A stretch of 64,000 bases of DNA, from positions 3,162,001 through 3,226,000 of the forward strand of contig CP148031.1 of assembly GCA_040500365.1 (NCBI GenBank). Direction: 5' to 3'. Positions 44,269-53,944 of the stretch are shown one piece after another. Position numbers and translations under genes: made by a program. Under the pieces are notes generated by a model, which had not been told where the DNA came from, made no database searches, and was given only the letters and a program-made list of their open reading frames with translations. The DNA is from Dehalobacter alkaniphilus (GTDB taxonomy: Bacteria > Bacillota > Desulfitobacteriia > Desulfitobacteriales > Syntrophobotulaceae). Position 1 is the first letter of the stretch; the number at the start of each line of letters is the position of its first letter.

Positions 44269-45690
44269 TTACTGGATTAATTTTCCGGCAGGCGTATTGA
44301 CAACCCTGCTAATTTTTTCTTCCGTTCCATTCAGCGCATTGATATAAACCATATACTCCTCCCCAAATGCCGTCCCTCTGAATTCATAACAAAAGGCTTC
44401 ATTTGTCCCTAATTTTGAGATCACCGCCATTTTTGTTTCGATGATCTTAAATTCTTTCTTGAGTTTTGCCTTGGCCTGCTCCAGTGTAAGCACGCGATTC
44501 AGATTTCGTTGATGATGATACGCATAGTAGGGGTTAGCGTCGAAGCCAATGATCTGACCGTTATCTGTCGCTATGGTCAGCCTGATCTTGTCAGGATACA
44601 GCAGTGTCCCGTTCTCCCGCGGAACTGCATCAACCAAAACATAGGACCCGAGATCCTCGGAAGAAGTTACGACCAGATCCCATCCTATCCTGGCCAGAGA
44701 GGCATAGGCACTATCCAAGGTTTTTTTGACATCGAGCTGGCGATCGTTTAATTCACGCTGGTCCCGGTAAAACGTGACGACACCGCCTTTTTTGCTGACC
44801 TCCAAATAGCTGTCCTTATACGTAAGATTAAATCCTCCGAGAAGGTTGTCGCTTAAACCGCTTAACTGTGGAGCCGCACCTGTCTGCCCCAAATCTTCAA
44901 GAAAACGCTTGCCAACCTCCACGGCTTTGCTTTCATTAATTTCTCCTTCCGGTAAACCAAGCGGCTTATCCACATAATGCTTGTCCAGTTCTCCCTGATA
45001 TGTGAATGGAGGATATTTCTGAAGGCTGACATCAAGCTGCTTCAACCCGCCTCTGACAGAAGTTGGCGTTTGGGCAGCTGCCTGTTGATTTTGCTGATTG
45101 GTCTTTCCGCTGTTTTCATCACCCTGAGCAGCGGTCTGAATGGATTTTCCGAAACCGATTTTTTGCAGCAATCCTTTGGGTTTGTCCACCCAGGCGAGGT
45201 TCTCGGAATTAAACTGATTGTAAACTTGCTGAACTGAGCGGTTGATTTCTATCACTCTTTCATGCATTTTGTTCAATGTGGCCTGCTCCTCAGCACTCAT
45301 CACGGCGGCAGCAGCCGTCTTGCGGGTCATGGCCTTGCTGAAATCGCCGACCTGGTTGATAAACGTGTCAACATAGCTAATCCCGACCTCGTCTGCCGGC
45401 AGCTGGCCAAGGCGGCTGACCGTACTTTCGCTTCCCTTCCAGGTTTCTCCGAGATAAAGCACCCTTTGGGCCGTGCTACCCGCAACCTTTGCTTTGGCTA
45501 TACTTGTTTCCACTTCGTTTAACGACGCCACAAGATCCGTAAAAGCCCTCGAATACTGGTTTTCTGTTTCCGTCTTATACTCTTTGAGTTCCCTGAACTC
45601 ATAATAACCCCAGCCCAGAGAGAAAATCAGCGCAATCCCTAACGTCAAGGACAGCCAGGAAAGCAGCTTTTTTTTTGATTCAGCGTTCAT
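44269..45690 (-). CDS. ypeB: Germination protein YpeB
   Basis: 473 residues: N-terminal membrane anchor (LSLTLGIALIFSLGWGYYEF), a helical region about 40-170, a Gln/Ala-rich low-complexity linker near 195-215, then PepSY-like repeats (LGLPEGEINESKAVEVGKRF and later). YpeB holds and stabilises SleB in the spore inner membrane. The gene follows sleB by 11 bp, the standard operon. Confidence 0.93.
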   Translation of the reverse strand: MNAESKKKLLSWLSLTLGIALIFSLGWGYYEFRELKEYKTETENQYSRAFTDLVASLNEVETSIAKAKVAGSTAQRVLYLGETWKGSESTVSRLGQLPADEVGISYVDTFINQVGDFSKAMTRKTAAAAVMSAEEQATLNKMHERVIEINRSVQQVYNQFNSENLAWVDKPKGLLQKIGFGKSIQTAAQGDENSGKTNQQNQQAAAQTPTSVRGGLKQLDVSLQKYPPFTYQGELDKHYVDKPLGLPEGEINESKAVEVGKRFLEDLGQTGAAPQLSGLSDNLLGGFNLTYKDSYLEVSKKGGVVTFYRDQRELNDRQLDVKKTLDSAYASLARIGWDLVVTSSEDLGSYVLVDAVPRENGTLLYPDKIRLTIATDNGQIIGFDANPYYAYHHQRNLNRVLTLEQAKAKLKKEFKIIETKMAVISKLGTNEAFCYEFRGTAFGEEYMVYINALNGTEEKISRVVNTPAGKLIQ

Positions 45691-45701
45691 CGGTACCCCC
45701 C

Positions 45702-46409
45702 CTAACGTGTAAAAATATGTTTGCCAATTTTTTTGATCTGCGGTCTTGACCAGACAAATTTATTGGTGGTCTTGTCGGGATTAAAATAATAGACCGCTCC
45801 ATTGGTCGGATCAGATCCGTTCATCGCTTCCCTGGCTGCCTTAATGGCGGTTTCATCAGGTTGAAGGTTGATCTGACCGTCATCTACTGCCGAAAAGGCC
45901 TTTGGCTCGTAAATGACACCGGCGATGGTTTTCGGGAAGGAGGAACTTTTAATCCTATTCATGATACAGGCCCCGATCGCGACCTGACCAATATACGGTT
46001 CACCGCGGCCTTCCGCATAAACACACCGAGCCAGCAGCTGAAAATCGGCGTTCTTAAAACCTACCTGTTTCCCGGAAGAGGTAGTACTTTCACCTGTCAG
46101 TCTTTTTAACTCCCGAATCGTTTTGTCTCCGGCTATGCCGTCAGCTTTTAATCCTCTGCTTTTTTGAAATCTTTTGACGGCAGCCACGGTTGACTTTCCA
46201 TAAATACCGTCAACTTTTCCGACCTGATACCCGAGTTGGACCAGTTTGCTCTGCAAGGCTTTGACTTCAGAACCTCTGGAACCCTTGGACAGTGTCCGGT
46301 CTCCAAGAGCAGCCTGACTGGCAGCAGAAAGAACCAGACACAGAATAAGACTTACCGTTATAATACTGAATATTTTTTTTTGTTTTTTTTCATTGGAATT
46401 CTGATCCAT
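45702..46409 (-). CDS. sleB: Spore cortex-lytic enzyme SleB
   Basis: 235 residues: signal peptide (IFSIITVSLILCLVLSAASQ), a peptidoglycan-binding domain (SRGSEVKALQSKLVQLGYQ, about 40-105), and a SleB/hydrolase-2 catalytic domain (ARCVYAEGRGEPYIGQVAIG, about 130-235, catalytic Glu in AEGRGEP). It degrades cortex muramic-lactam peptidoglycan at germination. Expected to be transcribed in the forespore by sigma-G; I saw no convincing sigma-G promoter. Confidence 0.95.
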   Translation of the reverse strand: MDQNSNEKKQKKIFSIITVSLILCLVLSAASQAALGDRTLSKGSRGSEVKALQSKLVQLGYQVGKVDGIYGKSTVAAVKRFQKSRGLKADGIAGDKTIRELKRLTGESTTSSGKQVGFKNADFQLLARCVYAEGRGEPYIGQVAIGACIMNRIKSSSFPKTIAGVIYEPKAFSAVDDGQINLQPDETAIKAAREAMNGSDPTNGAVYYFNPDKTTNKFVWSRPQIKKIGKHIFTR

Positions 46410-46761
46410 GCTTTCACCTCACCCGAAGTTATTTCTATTGCACCGCATTTCTTTGCTGTTTTTCATGCCAGCTCCGATTCAGCTTTCTTCTTATTCTGGC
46501 TTGGTTAGCAGCGGTTTATCCGCCAAAAATCATCTGTTCTGCCAGTCCAAATTTTTACAGCCAGCTTATTTATAAATTTCTATGATTATTACAAAGAATA
46601 TAAGGATATTACTTTCTCAAACTCTTATAAATATTTCTATATTTGGCTTGTTTAGAGAGAGGTAAATCTCTAAAAATGAAGAACATTTTGACACAGTGGG
46701 ATATTATTTGACTTTTTTATCTCTGATTTCGCATTGTCAATCAATGATCCGAAAGGAGTGT
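46410..46761. other. 352-bp divergent intergenic region
   Basis: Separates sleB from the FAD/Fe-S oxidoreductase and must hold both promoters. It is AT-rich in its right half. A small hairpin TAGAGA/TCTCTA lies at about 46652-46672, and two TTGAC motifs (about 46688 and 46708) have no clear -10 partner. Nothing else recognised. Confidence 0.4.
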
Positions 46762-49700
46762 ATGGCCTTGACCATTCAGAAAGAAGTCATTGAAGATTTG
46801 AAGTCAATCTGGGGAGACCGGATAAACTTTAACGCCCTGGAAAGAAAAATTTATGCCCACGATATGGGGGTAATGCCCTCCATGATCAAACCCTTTGCCG
46901 GTAATCCTATTCCGGACGGTATTGTTCAACCATCATCCGAAGATGAACTTGTTCACCTCGTGACCTATGCGAACCGTCATCAAATCAGCTTAATTCCAAG
47001 AGGGAAAGCAACATCCGGTTATGGCGGCGTACTGCCGGTTGACGGTGGGCTAATCGTCGAATTTAACCGGATGAAAAAAATCCTTGATATCTCCGAACAG
47101 GAAAGCAGTGCAACTATACAGCCGGGCGTTGTCTGGAATGAACTCGAGTATCACCTGAACCAAAAGAACCTGACGCTGGCGTTATACCCGACAAGTGCTC
47201 CTTCTTCGACGGTCGGCGGATGGCTTGCGCAGGGCGGTGCTGGAATCGGCAGTTATGAATTCGGCTACTTCCGAGACAATGTACTGTCTGCCAGAGTTGT
47301 CTTGCCAGATGGCTCTGTCAAATTCATGCAGGGTTCGGGTCTGGATCTGGTTTCGGACGTTAATGGAATCACTGGTTTAATCAGCGAGATCAGCATCCGG
47401 GTTAAAATGCTGAAACCAATGCATGTCAAAGCCATCGCTTTTGGCAATCCGGACTATCTTGCAGGATTCATGAAAGATCTGTTTTCCTGCAAAGTGCCTT
47501 TATGGTCGGTATCGTTTATCAACCCAGACGCTGCGAGGTTAAAGAATAATCTGCCGCCGCATTATCATCACGGGGAGCCAGTCATGGATGAGCACAGACC
47601 GATTCTGCCCGAAAAATATATAGCGATTCTGTCTTGTACCAACGATCGTTGCGATCTTGTTCAGGCCGATGTGATGGAAATCGCCCAAAAAAACAACGGA
47701 GAATTTCTCTCCGCCGAAATCGCCCGGCATGAATGGGATGCCCGTTTTGAACCCGTCAGGGCCAAGAGAATTGCCCCTTCCCTGATTCCGAGCGAGGTTA
47801 TTATCCCGCTGGAAAACCTCGATAAAGTCATTCAAGAGATTACGGCCGAGGTTAAGCACCCATTTATTCTGGAGGGCTTTGCGACAAATTCCCAGGAATT
47901 TGTTCTGCTGGGTTTCATTCTGCATGATGAAAGGCAGTTTAACTTCAATCTTGCTTATGCGCTTTCCCTGTCTATTCTGAACACCGCTCAGAAATACCAG
48001 GGCAGACCGTATGCGTCCGGCTTATATTTTATCGGGTTCGTCGAAAAGATCTTAGGCAAGGACAGGGTCAAAAAACTGACCGCATTCAAAAAGCAGGTTG
48101 ACCCGAATAAAATGATGAATCCGGGCAAAGTCCTGGACAACAGTTTTTTGTCCAGGGGAATTGAACTTGCAGGTACGCTTGACCCGATCCTCAAAATATT
48201 CGGTAATTTGGCCAAAGCCAAAGATCCCGGTGAAGTATTCAAGGAGAGAAAAGGCATTCCAGGTGACATTGTCTGGTATGCCTACGCCTGTTCGCAATGT
48301 GGCTACTGTGTTGATCAATGTGATCAATATTACGGCCGGGGTTGGGAGTCCCAATCCCCGCGCGGCAAATGGACGTTTTTAAAACTTCTTCTGGAAGGGG
48401 AAGTCGAATTTACCCAGCGTGCTGTTGACACTTTCTTGGCCTGCACGACGTGTGAATTATGCAACAGGACCTGTCAGCTGGATTTGCCGAATGAATCTTC
48501 CTGGCTAAAACTGCGGGGGCTGCTGGTAGACGGACTCGGGTACAGGACATTTCCTCCTTTTGAAATCATGGCCAATACGATGCGCCAGCAGGGCAATATT
48601 TGGGGCGGATACGCTAAGGACAGGGATAAATGGATCATTGACGAGGTTCGGGACAGTATCCAGGAAAAAGCCGAATTCGCCTTTTTCCCTGGCTGTACCT
48701 CATCCTTCGTCGAACAGGATATTGCCCAGTCTACTGCTTTGCTGTTAAAGGAAGCAGGGATCAAATATGCTTATCTCGGCAACAAAGAACAGTGCTGCGG
48801 CATACCGATGCTCGTATCCGGACGCTGGGAAGTCTTCAATGAAACAGCAGCTAAAAATATTGCCGCGATGAAACAGACCGGGGCCAAGAGCGTTATTACA
48901 ACCTGTCCGGCCTGCTGGCTGGTCTGGGAAATCTATTACCGCCATTGGGCCAAAGACAACAATATTGAATATGATCTGCATGCCAAACATTATGCGGATG
49001 TTTTGGCCGAAAAGATTGAAGCGGGAGAGTTTAAGCTTGCCAAAGAACTTAACCTTCAGGCAACCTACCATGATCCTTGTCATATGGGACGGGCCGGAGC
49101 CAGGTTTGAAGGTCCACGTACGCTGATCAACGCAATCCCTGGCTCAAACTTCAGGGAAATGCGTTTTCACCATTATGATGCGCACTGCTGCGGCGCCGTG
49201 ATCTCCCTAGTGGCTGATCCGAAGGTCGCCTCTGAGATTGGTGCTTCCCGGATTGAGGAAGCGATAGAGTGCGGTGCAGATACGATTATTACCGCCTGTC
49301 CCTGCTGCAGGGTCCAGTTAAAAATCTCGGCCGAGGATAATCATCTGCCAATTAAGATCCGCGATTTATCTACGCTGGCAGCCGAAAGCCTTGGCTATGA
49401 CATTCCGTGCTCAGATCCGGTCATCGATGAGAAATGGGCTGTCTTTGACGGGATGATCCGAATGATGACCCCCTGGGGAATGGCCGATATGATGGCCGGT
49501 CTAATTCCGGAGATGATTGAAGCCATGCCGGACACATACAGGAACATGATGAAAATGGTGATGAACGCGCCGGAAGTGTTCAAAGAGCCGATGATCTCCA
49601 TGATGAAAAGCGTGATGCCTTCCTTATTCCCCGGATTGCTCCCGGGCATCATGGATAAAGTCATGCCGCGAATGCTTGAGAAAGTAAGCGAAACCATCCC

Positions 49701-49833
49701 GATGCCGGAGTACCTCGAAGAACAGATGCCAAACCTGATGCCCAAAACGATGGAGGTACTCATGCCTAAAATGCTAGACGAGATCATCCCGTACTTCATG
49801 CCGAAAATGGCGGATTATTTGAGAGGGAAATAA
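46762..49833 (+). CDS. GlcD/GlpC-type FAD and Fe-S oxidoreductase with Met-rich tail
   Basis: 1023 residues from ATG 46762 (AAAGGAG upstream). Order: FAD-binding PCMH domain (about 35-220; LIPRGKATSGYGGVLPVDGG); FAD-oxidase C domain (to about 480); two ferredoxin motifs, CSQCGYCVDQCDQ near 512 and CTTCELCNRTCQ near 562; two CCG domains (PGCTSSF...EQCCGIPM near 655-695, and YHDPCHMGRAGA...HCCGAV near 780-830; also ACPCC near 855). Residues 898-1023 form a tail with 27 methionines and many Met-Pro pairs. The core resembles D-lactate/glycolate dehydrogenases passing electrons to quinone. Substrate unknown. A glyoxylate-type aminotransferase lies downstream in convergent orientation. Confidence 0.85.
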   Translation: MALTIQKEVIEDLKSIWGDRINFNALERKIYAHDMGVMPSMIKPFAGNPIPDGIVQPSSEDELVHLVTYANRHQISLIPRGKATSGYGGVLPVDGGLIVEFNRMKKILDISEQESSATIQPGVVWNELEYHLNQKNLTLALYPTSAPSSTVGGWLAQGGAGIGSYEFGYFRDNVLSARVVLPDGSVKFMQGSGLDLVSDVNGITGLISEISIRVKMLKPMHVKAIAFGNPDYLAGFMKDLFSCKVPLWSVSFINPDAARLKNNLPPHYHHGEPVMDEHRPILPEKYIAILSCTNDRCDLVQADVMEIAQKNNGEFLSAEIARHEWDARFEPVRAKRIAPSLIPSEVIIPLENLDKVIQEITAEVKHPFILEGFATNSQEFVLLGFILHDERQFNFNLAYALSLSILNTAQKYQGRPYASGLYFIGFVEKILGKDRVKKLTAFKKQVDPNKMMNPGKVLDNSFLSRGIELAGTLDPILKIFGNLAKAKDPGEVFKERKGIPGDIVWYAYACSQCGYCVDQCDQYYGRGWESQSPRGKWTFLKLLLEGEVEFTQRAVDTFLACTTCELCNRTCQLDLPNESSWLKLRGLLVDGLGYRTFPPFEIMANTMRQQGNIWGGYAKDRDKWIIDEVRDSIQEKAEFAFFPGCTSSFVEQDIAQSTALLLKEAGIKYAYLGNKEQCCGIPMLVSGRWEVFNETAAKNIAAMKQTGAKSVITTCPACWLVWEIYYRHWAKDNNIEYDLHAKHYADVLAEKIEAGEFKLAKELNLQATYHDPCHMGRAGARFEGPRTLINAIPGSNFREMRFHHYDAHCCGAVISLVADPKVASEIGASRIEEAIECGADTIITACPCCRVQLKISAEDNHLPIKIRDLSTLAAESLGYDIPCSDPVIDEKWAVFDGMIRMMTPWGMADMMAGLIPEMIEAMPDTYRNMMKMVMNAPEVFKEPMISMMKSVMPSLFPGLLPGIMDKVMPRMLEKVSETIPMPEYLEEQMPNLMPKTMEVLMPKMLDEIIPYFMPKMADYLRGK

Positions 49834-49891
49834 AGCCTAGGTAACCTTAATCCAAGAAAAAGCGGACTGCCTTGTAACTTATTCTCTGAGG

Positions 49892-49925
49892 GACGTCTCA
49901 AATCATTTAAGACGTCTTTTTCTTA
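49892..49925 (+). terminator. Terminator after the FAD/Fe-S oxidoreductase
   Basis: 7-bp stem GACGTCT/AGACGTC (49892-49898 with 49910-49916) followed by TTTTTTCTTATT. A TTCTTA microsatellite (about four units) follows at 49919-49943. Confidence 0.8.
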
Positions 49926-49948
49926 TTCTTATTCTTATTCTTAGGCAA

Positions 49949-50133
49949 TTGTAGCCTTACACAGATATTCCGCTCGCACGTTTTCGTGGCTACTCGCTCA
50001 AATCCTTGCTAACATGCTAGAACCACTGGGCTTTTCAGCATGTGAACCATTAGCATGTCTTGACGCTGCGGTTTTCGCTCGCTTTACGCCACTGCCACTT
50101 AACGCTCGCTCCGTATTCTGTGCAAGTCTACAA
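49949..50133. mobile_element. MITE-like element with terminal inverted repeats
   Basis: 185 bp bounded by TTGTAGCCTTACACAGATAT and, inverted at the right end, TTGTAGACTTGCACAGAATA. Similarity between arms continues through the CGCTCGCACG / GAGCGAGCG stretch. Inside lie nested short palindromes (ACATGCT...AGCATGT repeated, GAACCACTGGG). No coding potential, no transposase, no clear target duplication. GC-richer than its flanks. Most likely a non-autonomous element; a large structured RNA is an alternative. Confidence 0.6.
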
Positions 50134-50203
50134 TATTTGGGGCATTCAATAGAATAAACAGCTGAAAAGCGGATGGCACCATGTTGTCAACCTTAGCTTA
50201 GCT

Positions 50204-50244
50204 CAAAAAAAATGCTGATAACAGTCAAAAACTATTATCAGCAT
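50204..50244 (-). terminator. Terminator after the aminotransferase
   Basis: 10-bp perfect stem ATGCTGATAA/TTATCAGCAT (50212-50221 with 50235-50244) followed on the minus strand by TTTTTTTT. A copy of the TTGTCAACCTTA repeat (50184-50195) and an ATGGCACCATG fragment of the hairpin repeat (50173-50183) lie next to it. Confidence 0.9.
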
Positions 50245-50342
50245 CATATCGGTTTAGAGTTACTCTTGTTTAGGGGTTCACGCCAACCTTTTACATAGAG
50301 CCTCAAATCTCTTACTTTTGAGCAATTTAGTGATTTAGTGGT

Positions 50343-51512
50343 TTATTTATTATTCTCAGCAAAAACGTCCTTGAACACCTGGACGGTTTTTGCGCTGTCC
50401 ACCGGGAATCCCATTTCTCCGAGTGTTTCACCAATGATTTCGAGCGCTTTGCAGAAAATATCATTCGTGGTGTTCCCCATATGTCCCAATCTGAAGCCTT
50501 TTCCGGCCAGAGAAGCGAGTAATCCGGCTACGATCAGCCCTTTCTTCGCGAGTACGGCTCTGAATTCGGCATCGTCGATTCCTTCTGGATAAAGAATGCA
50601 GCTTAAAGTCGGAGCAGCGACTTCTTCCGCAGCAAAAATATTCATACCCATGGATCTGACCGCCGCACGGATTGCTTTGCCAATCGCTGTATGCCGACGA
50701 TAACGCGCTGCCGTTCCTTCGGCCGCAATGATTTTCATAGCTTCTGCATAGCCATAGATCATATTGATCGGGTGGGTCGCAAAATATTTCTGGGGCTCTT
50801 TCATGACCGGGCTCCAGTTGTTGATATCCATATAGTAACTGTTGACACCATCCATTTTCGCTCTGGATTCTAGGGCTTTCGGTCCAAAGGCCACAATCGC
50901 AAGTCCCGGAGGAACCCCGATCGCTTTCTGAGATGCGGTCAAAACAACGTCAATCTTATAATCGTCAGTACCATAGGCTTTGCCCATATCTTCTTCAAGT
51001 CCGCCGGAAGCACATACACCGTCTAAAATAAAGAGCGCGCCATACTTTTTGACTGTCGGAACAACTTTGTCCAGATTAGCAGCTACTCCCGTTGATGTAT
51101 CCGCGTGGGTTACCGTAACAGCTTTAAATCCGCCTTGCTGCAGCTTTTCTTCGATCTGAGCCGGTTCAATTTGTTTGCCCCACTCAGCAGCCAGTACTTC
51201 AGCTTCAATCCCTAAAGCTTTTGCAACTCCGATAAAGCGGTCTCCAAAATAGCCATGGCTTACGATGAGCAGCTTCTCACCGCGGGCAACCGTATTGGCC
51301 AGTGCCATTTCCATGGCTAGTGTTCCGGATCCGGCGATAACAAAAACTTCGCCATCCGTATTGAACATTTTTCTGGTCTGAGCGAGAGCTTCGCTGAAAA
51401 TACCTGCAAAACGCATATCCGTATGGGACATTGTTTCCCGGGAAAGCGCCTCATAAATTTCGTCGACTACAGGTGTCGGGCCGGGAATTAAGAGCATTTC
51501 TTTATTGGGCAT
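50343..51512 (-). CDS. Alanine-glyoxylate / serine-pyruvate type aminotransferase
   Basis: 389 residues from ATG 51512 (AAGGAGG upstream; the frame extends to 51560). Fold-type I class V aminotransferase: LLIPGPTPVVDEIYEAL at the N-terminus, the PLP-binding DGVCASGG and Schiff-base lysine in VLTASQKAIGVPPGLA (about residue 195), and GKGFRLGHMGNTTNDI near the C-terminus. The family includes serine-glyoxylate, alanine-glyoxylate, phosphonopyruvate-related and PucG enzymes. Convergence with a glycolate-oxidase-like gene suggests glyoxylate or hydroxyacid metabolism (inference). Confidence 0.88.
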   Translation of the reverse strand: MPNKEMLLIPGPTPVVDEIYEALSRETMSHTDMRFAGIFSEALAQTRKMFNTDGEVFVIAGSGTLAMEMALANTVARGEKLLIVSHGYFGDRFIGVAKALGIEAEVLAAEWGKQIEPAQIEEKLQQGGFKAVTVTHADTSTGVAANLDKVVPTVKKYGALFILDGVCASGGLEEDMGKAYGTDDYKIDVVLTASQKAIGVPPGLAIVAFGPKALESRAKMDGVNSYYMDINNWSPVMKEPQKYFATHPINMIYGYAEAMKIIAAEGTAARYRRHTAIGKAIRAAVRSMGMNIFAAEEVAAPTLSCILYPEGIDDAEFRAVLAKKGLIVAGLLASLAGKGFRLGHMGNTTNDIFCKALEIIGETLGEMGFPVDSAKTVQVFKDVFAENNK

Positions 51513-51696
51513 TGGGAATTTCCTCCTTGAAAATAGAACATTTAAAAAATTGTATTCCAATTAGGGATTATATCATTAATTTAGTCTCTACGGCTAATTC
51601 TGTCAGAATATTTTCCATTAATGCCGCAATAATTATTATTCTAGGACTAGTAAATCTGTATGTCTCATTTGGGTAAATATTTAAAAATAATTTTTG

Positions 51697-53088
51697 CTAG
51701 AAATCTGCGGATTTCACGGTTCTCGGGAACGGGATGACATCACGGATATTGGAAATCCCGCTTAAATACATGATCAGGCGCTCAAAGCCGAGGCCGAAGC
51801 CTGCATGTTTTACCCCACCATATTTTCTGAGTTCAAGGTACCAGCCATAATGCTCCGCACTCATTCCAAGCTGAGCAATTCGTTTTGTCAGCAAATCTGT
51901 TCTTTCTTCTCTCTGACTGCCGCCAATGATTTCACCGACACCCGGAACAAGCAGGTCCATCGCAGCCACCGTCTGCTGATCATCGTTTTGCCTCATGTAA
52001 AAAGCCTTAATCTCCTTGGGGTAATCTGTAATAAAAAGTGGTTTTCCAAATACCTTTTCGGTTAAAAAACGTTCGTGCTCAGTTTGCAGGTCTAATCCCC
52101 ATTCCACAGGATAAGCAAAATCCGTATTGGCTTTCTTTAAAATCTCGATGGCGTCGCTGTAGGACAGACGGCCAAATTCCGAATCTAAAACATTGTTCAG
52201 CCGGGCCAGCAGTTCTTTATCGATAAACTTACTAAAAAACGCCATTTCGTCCGGGCAGTGTTCCAGCGCATAAGCAATCAGATACTTCATCATTTCCTCG
52301 GCGAGATTTTGGATATCGTTTAACTCTGCAAAGGCAATTTCCGGCTCAATCATCCAAAATTCAGCTGCATGCCTGGCCGTATTGGAGTTTTCTGCCCTGA
52401 AAGTCGGTCCAAATGTGTAGACATCTTTAAACGCAAGGCAAAAACTTTCGGAATTCAGCTGTCCGCTTACCGTAAGATTTGTCTCCTTACCAAAAAAATC
52501 CTGACGGTAATCCACTGCTCCCCGGTCATCACGCGGCAGATGATCAAGCTTCAGTGTGGATATCCGAAACATTTCTCCCGCTCCCTCGGCATCACTTCCC
52601 GTGATGATTGGCGTATGCACATAGACAAAGCCTTTATCCTGAAAAAACTGATGCACGGCCATTGAAATGACAGACCTGAGTCTGAATACAGCCGAGAATG
52701 TATTGGTCCGGGGACGGAGGTGCGCAATCGTTCTAAGAAATTCCAGACTATGCTTTTTCTTCTGCAGCGGATAATCAGCCGGACAGGCATTTTCGATTTG
52801 GATCTTCTCGGCTTTTAGCTCAAAAGCCTGGTTTGTCCCCGGAGAGGAAACCAGTACCCCTTCCGCAGTTATGGCGGAACCGGCTCCGAGTCGGCTGACT
52901 TCGGAAAAGTTTAGCAGATCCTGATCATAGACGATTTGTAGGTTTCTGAAGCAACTGCCGTCATTGAATTCGATAAAACCAAATTCTTTGGATGCTCTGA
53001 CCGTCCTTACCCAGCCTGAGATTTGCAGACGCTCCCCAATCTTAGCCTCTGTTGCCTCATAAATTTGCTTTACAGCTATACTGTTCAT
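51697..53088 (-). CDS. asnS: Asparaginyl-tRNA synthetase
   Basis: 463 residues from ATG 53088, 6 nt after AGGAG; the open frame runs on to 53199 without family similarity. OB-fold anticodon domain (ISGWVRTVRASKEFGFIEF) then class II core: motif 2 in TFRAENSNTARHAAEFWM and motif 3 in HAGFGLGFERLIMYLSG. Having AsnRS means Asn-tRNA need not be made by transamidation. Confidence 0.95.
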   Translation of the reverse strand: MNSIAVKQIYEATEAKIGERLQISGWVRTVRASKEFGFIEFNDGSCFRNLQIVYDQDLLNFSEVSRLGAGSAITAEGVLVSSPGTNQAFELKAEKIQIENACPADYPLQKKKHSLEFLRTIAHLRPRTNTFSAVFRLRSVISMAVHQFFQDKGFVYVHTPIITGSDAEGAGEMFRISTLKLDHLPRDDRGAVDYRQDFFGKETNLTVSGQLNSESFCLAFKDVYTFGPTFRAENSNTARHAAEFWMIEPEIAFAELNDIQNLAEEMMKYLIAYALEHCPDEMAFFSKFIDKELLARLNNVLDSEFGRLSYSDAIEILKKANTDFAYPVEWGLDLQTEHERFLTEKVFGKPLFITDYPKEIKAFYMRQNDDQQTVAAMDLLVPGVGEIIGGSQREERTDLLTKRIAQLGMSAEHYGWYLELRKYGGVKHAGFGLGFERLIMYLSGISNIRDVIPFPRTVKSADF

Positions 53089-53123
53089 CATTAACTCCTG
53101 TTTATAATTGATACATCCTTCAG

Positions 53124-53876
53124 TTATTCTGATTTTACGTTTGGCTGTATTTGCTGTTTGGTCTTGCTCTCCCGATATTCTTGGACAGCTTCGCTCCACT
53201 GATTTCTGGCCATATTGACATATTTCATGTACCGGCTTTTGTCAGGATGTTCACTGACTGTAGAAAAATATTTGACAGCTTCATTGTGTTTTCCTAGTCT
53301 GCGGTTCAATTCACCGATCAAATATAAAATCTGGATTTCCGGAGTCAATTCCGGATTGAAATCCGTATAAAGAAAAGATTGTTCATATTCGGTACAGGCC
53401 AGGTTCATAAATCTCATCTCTTCTTCAGCAATTCCGGCTCCGCGGTAAATCCACGCCAGGCGGTGACAGATCCTTGCCAGCACAACATGTTTTTCTTTAA
53501 TCAGCTGGGCAAAGTAGATTGCTAGCTTAAACGTTCTGACTGCCATCTGATAATCCCGCTCTCCGCAAAAGTCTTTACTGTGGTCCATCTTACCGGAGAT
53601 CTCCTCGAGGGTTTTTTTGCGAACATTTTGTGCCATGATTTTGGAAAAATCCTCTGTGAAAGAAAAACCGCAATGAGGGCAGACCATGACATAGTAGAAT
53701 AACGGACTATTGTCATCTTGCTCAAATATCTGACCAAAATCGCTGTCGACCTTGCGCGGCTTAATGAACCTTGACCGGATTTTCTTGGTCACGAATTCCT
53801 GATCGCATAAAAGGCATTCGACCTTTTTGTCGTAGAGAGGCTCGAGCTTTTCAGTTATATCCTTTTTATCCATCAT
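53124..53876 (-). CDS. DUF2225 family protein
   Basis: 250 residues. N-terminal zinc-ribbon-like pairs CLLCDQEF and CPHCGFSF, then a helical repeat-rich region (about 100-235, TPR-like: YQMAVRTFKLAIYFAQLIKE) as in other DUF2225 proteins of Firmicutes. Function unknown. Only 35 bp ahead of asnS, so probably cotranscribed. Cytoplasmic. Confidence 0.85.
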   Translation of the reverse strand: MMDKKDITEKLEPLYDKKVECLLCDQEFVTKKIRSRFIKPRKVDSDFGQIFEQDDNSPLFYYVMVCPHCGFSFTEDFSKIMAQNVRKKTLEEISGKMDHSKDFCGERDYQMAVRTFKLAIYFAQLIKEKHVVLARICHRLAWIYRGAGIAEEEMRFMNLACTEYEQSFLYTDFNPELTPEIQILYLIGELNRRLGKHNEAVKYFSTVSEHPDKSRYMKYVNMARNQWSEAVQEYRESKTKQQIQPNVKSE

Positions 53877-53944
53877 AATCCTTATATTTCCTTCTCATCT
53901 TTAAAATTATCCTATCCATATTTTATTCTTTTTTTAGAAATAAT

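Noticed and set aside
49919..49943. TTCTTA tandem repeat as a phase-variation tract
   Set aside because: Only about four units, and it lies after a terminator with no gene or promoter that it could switch.
51513..51696. T-box leader for asnS or argS
   Set aside because: Neither gene is preceded by the T-box AGGGTGGNACCGCG sequence or a matching terminator; this gap in fact lies downstream of asnS.
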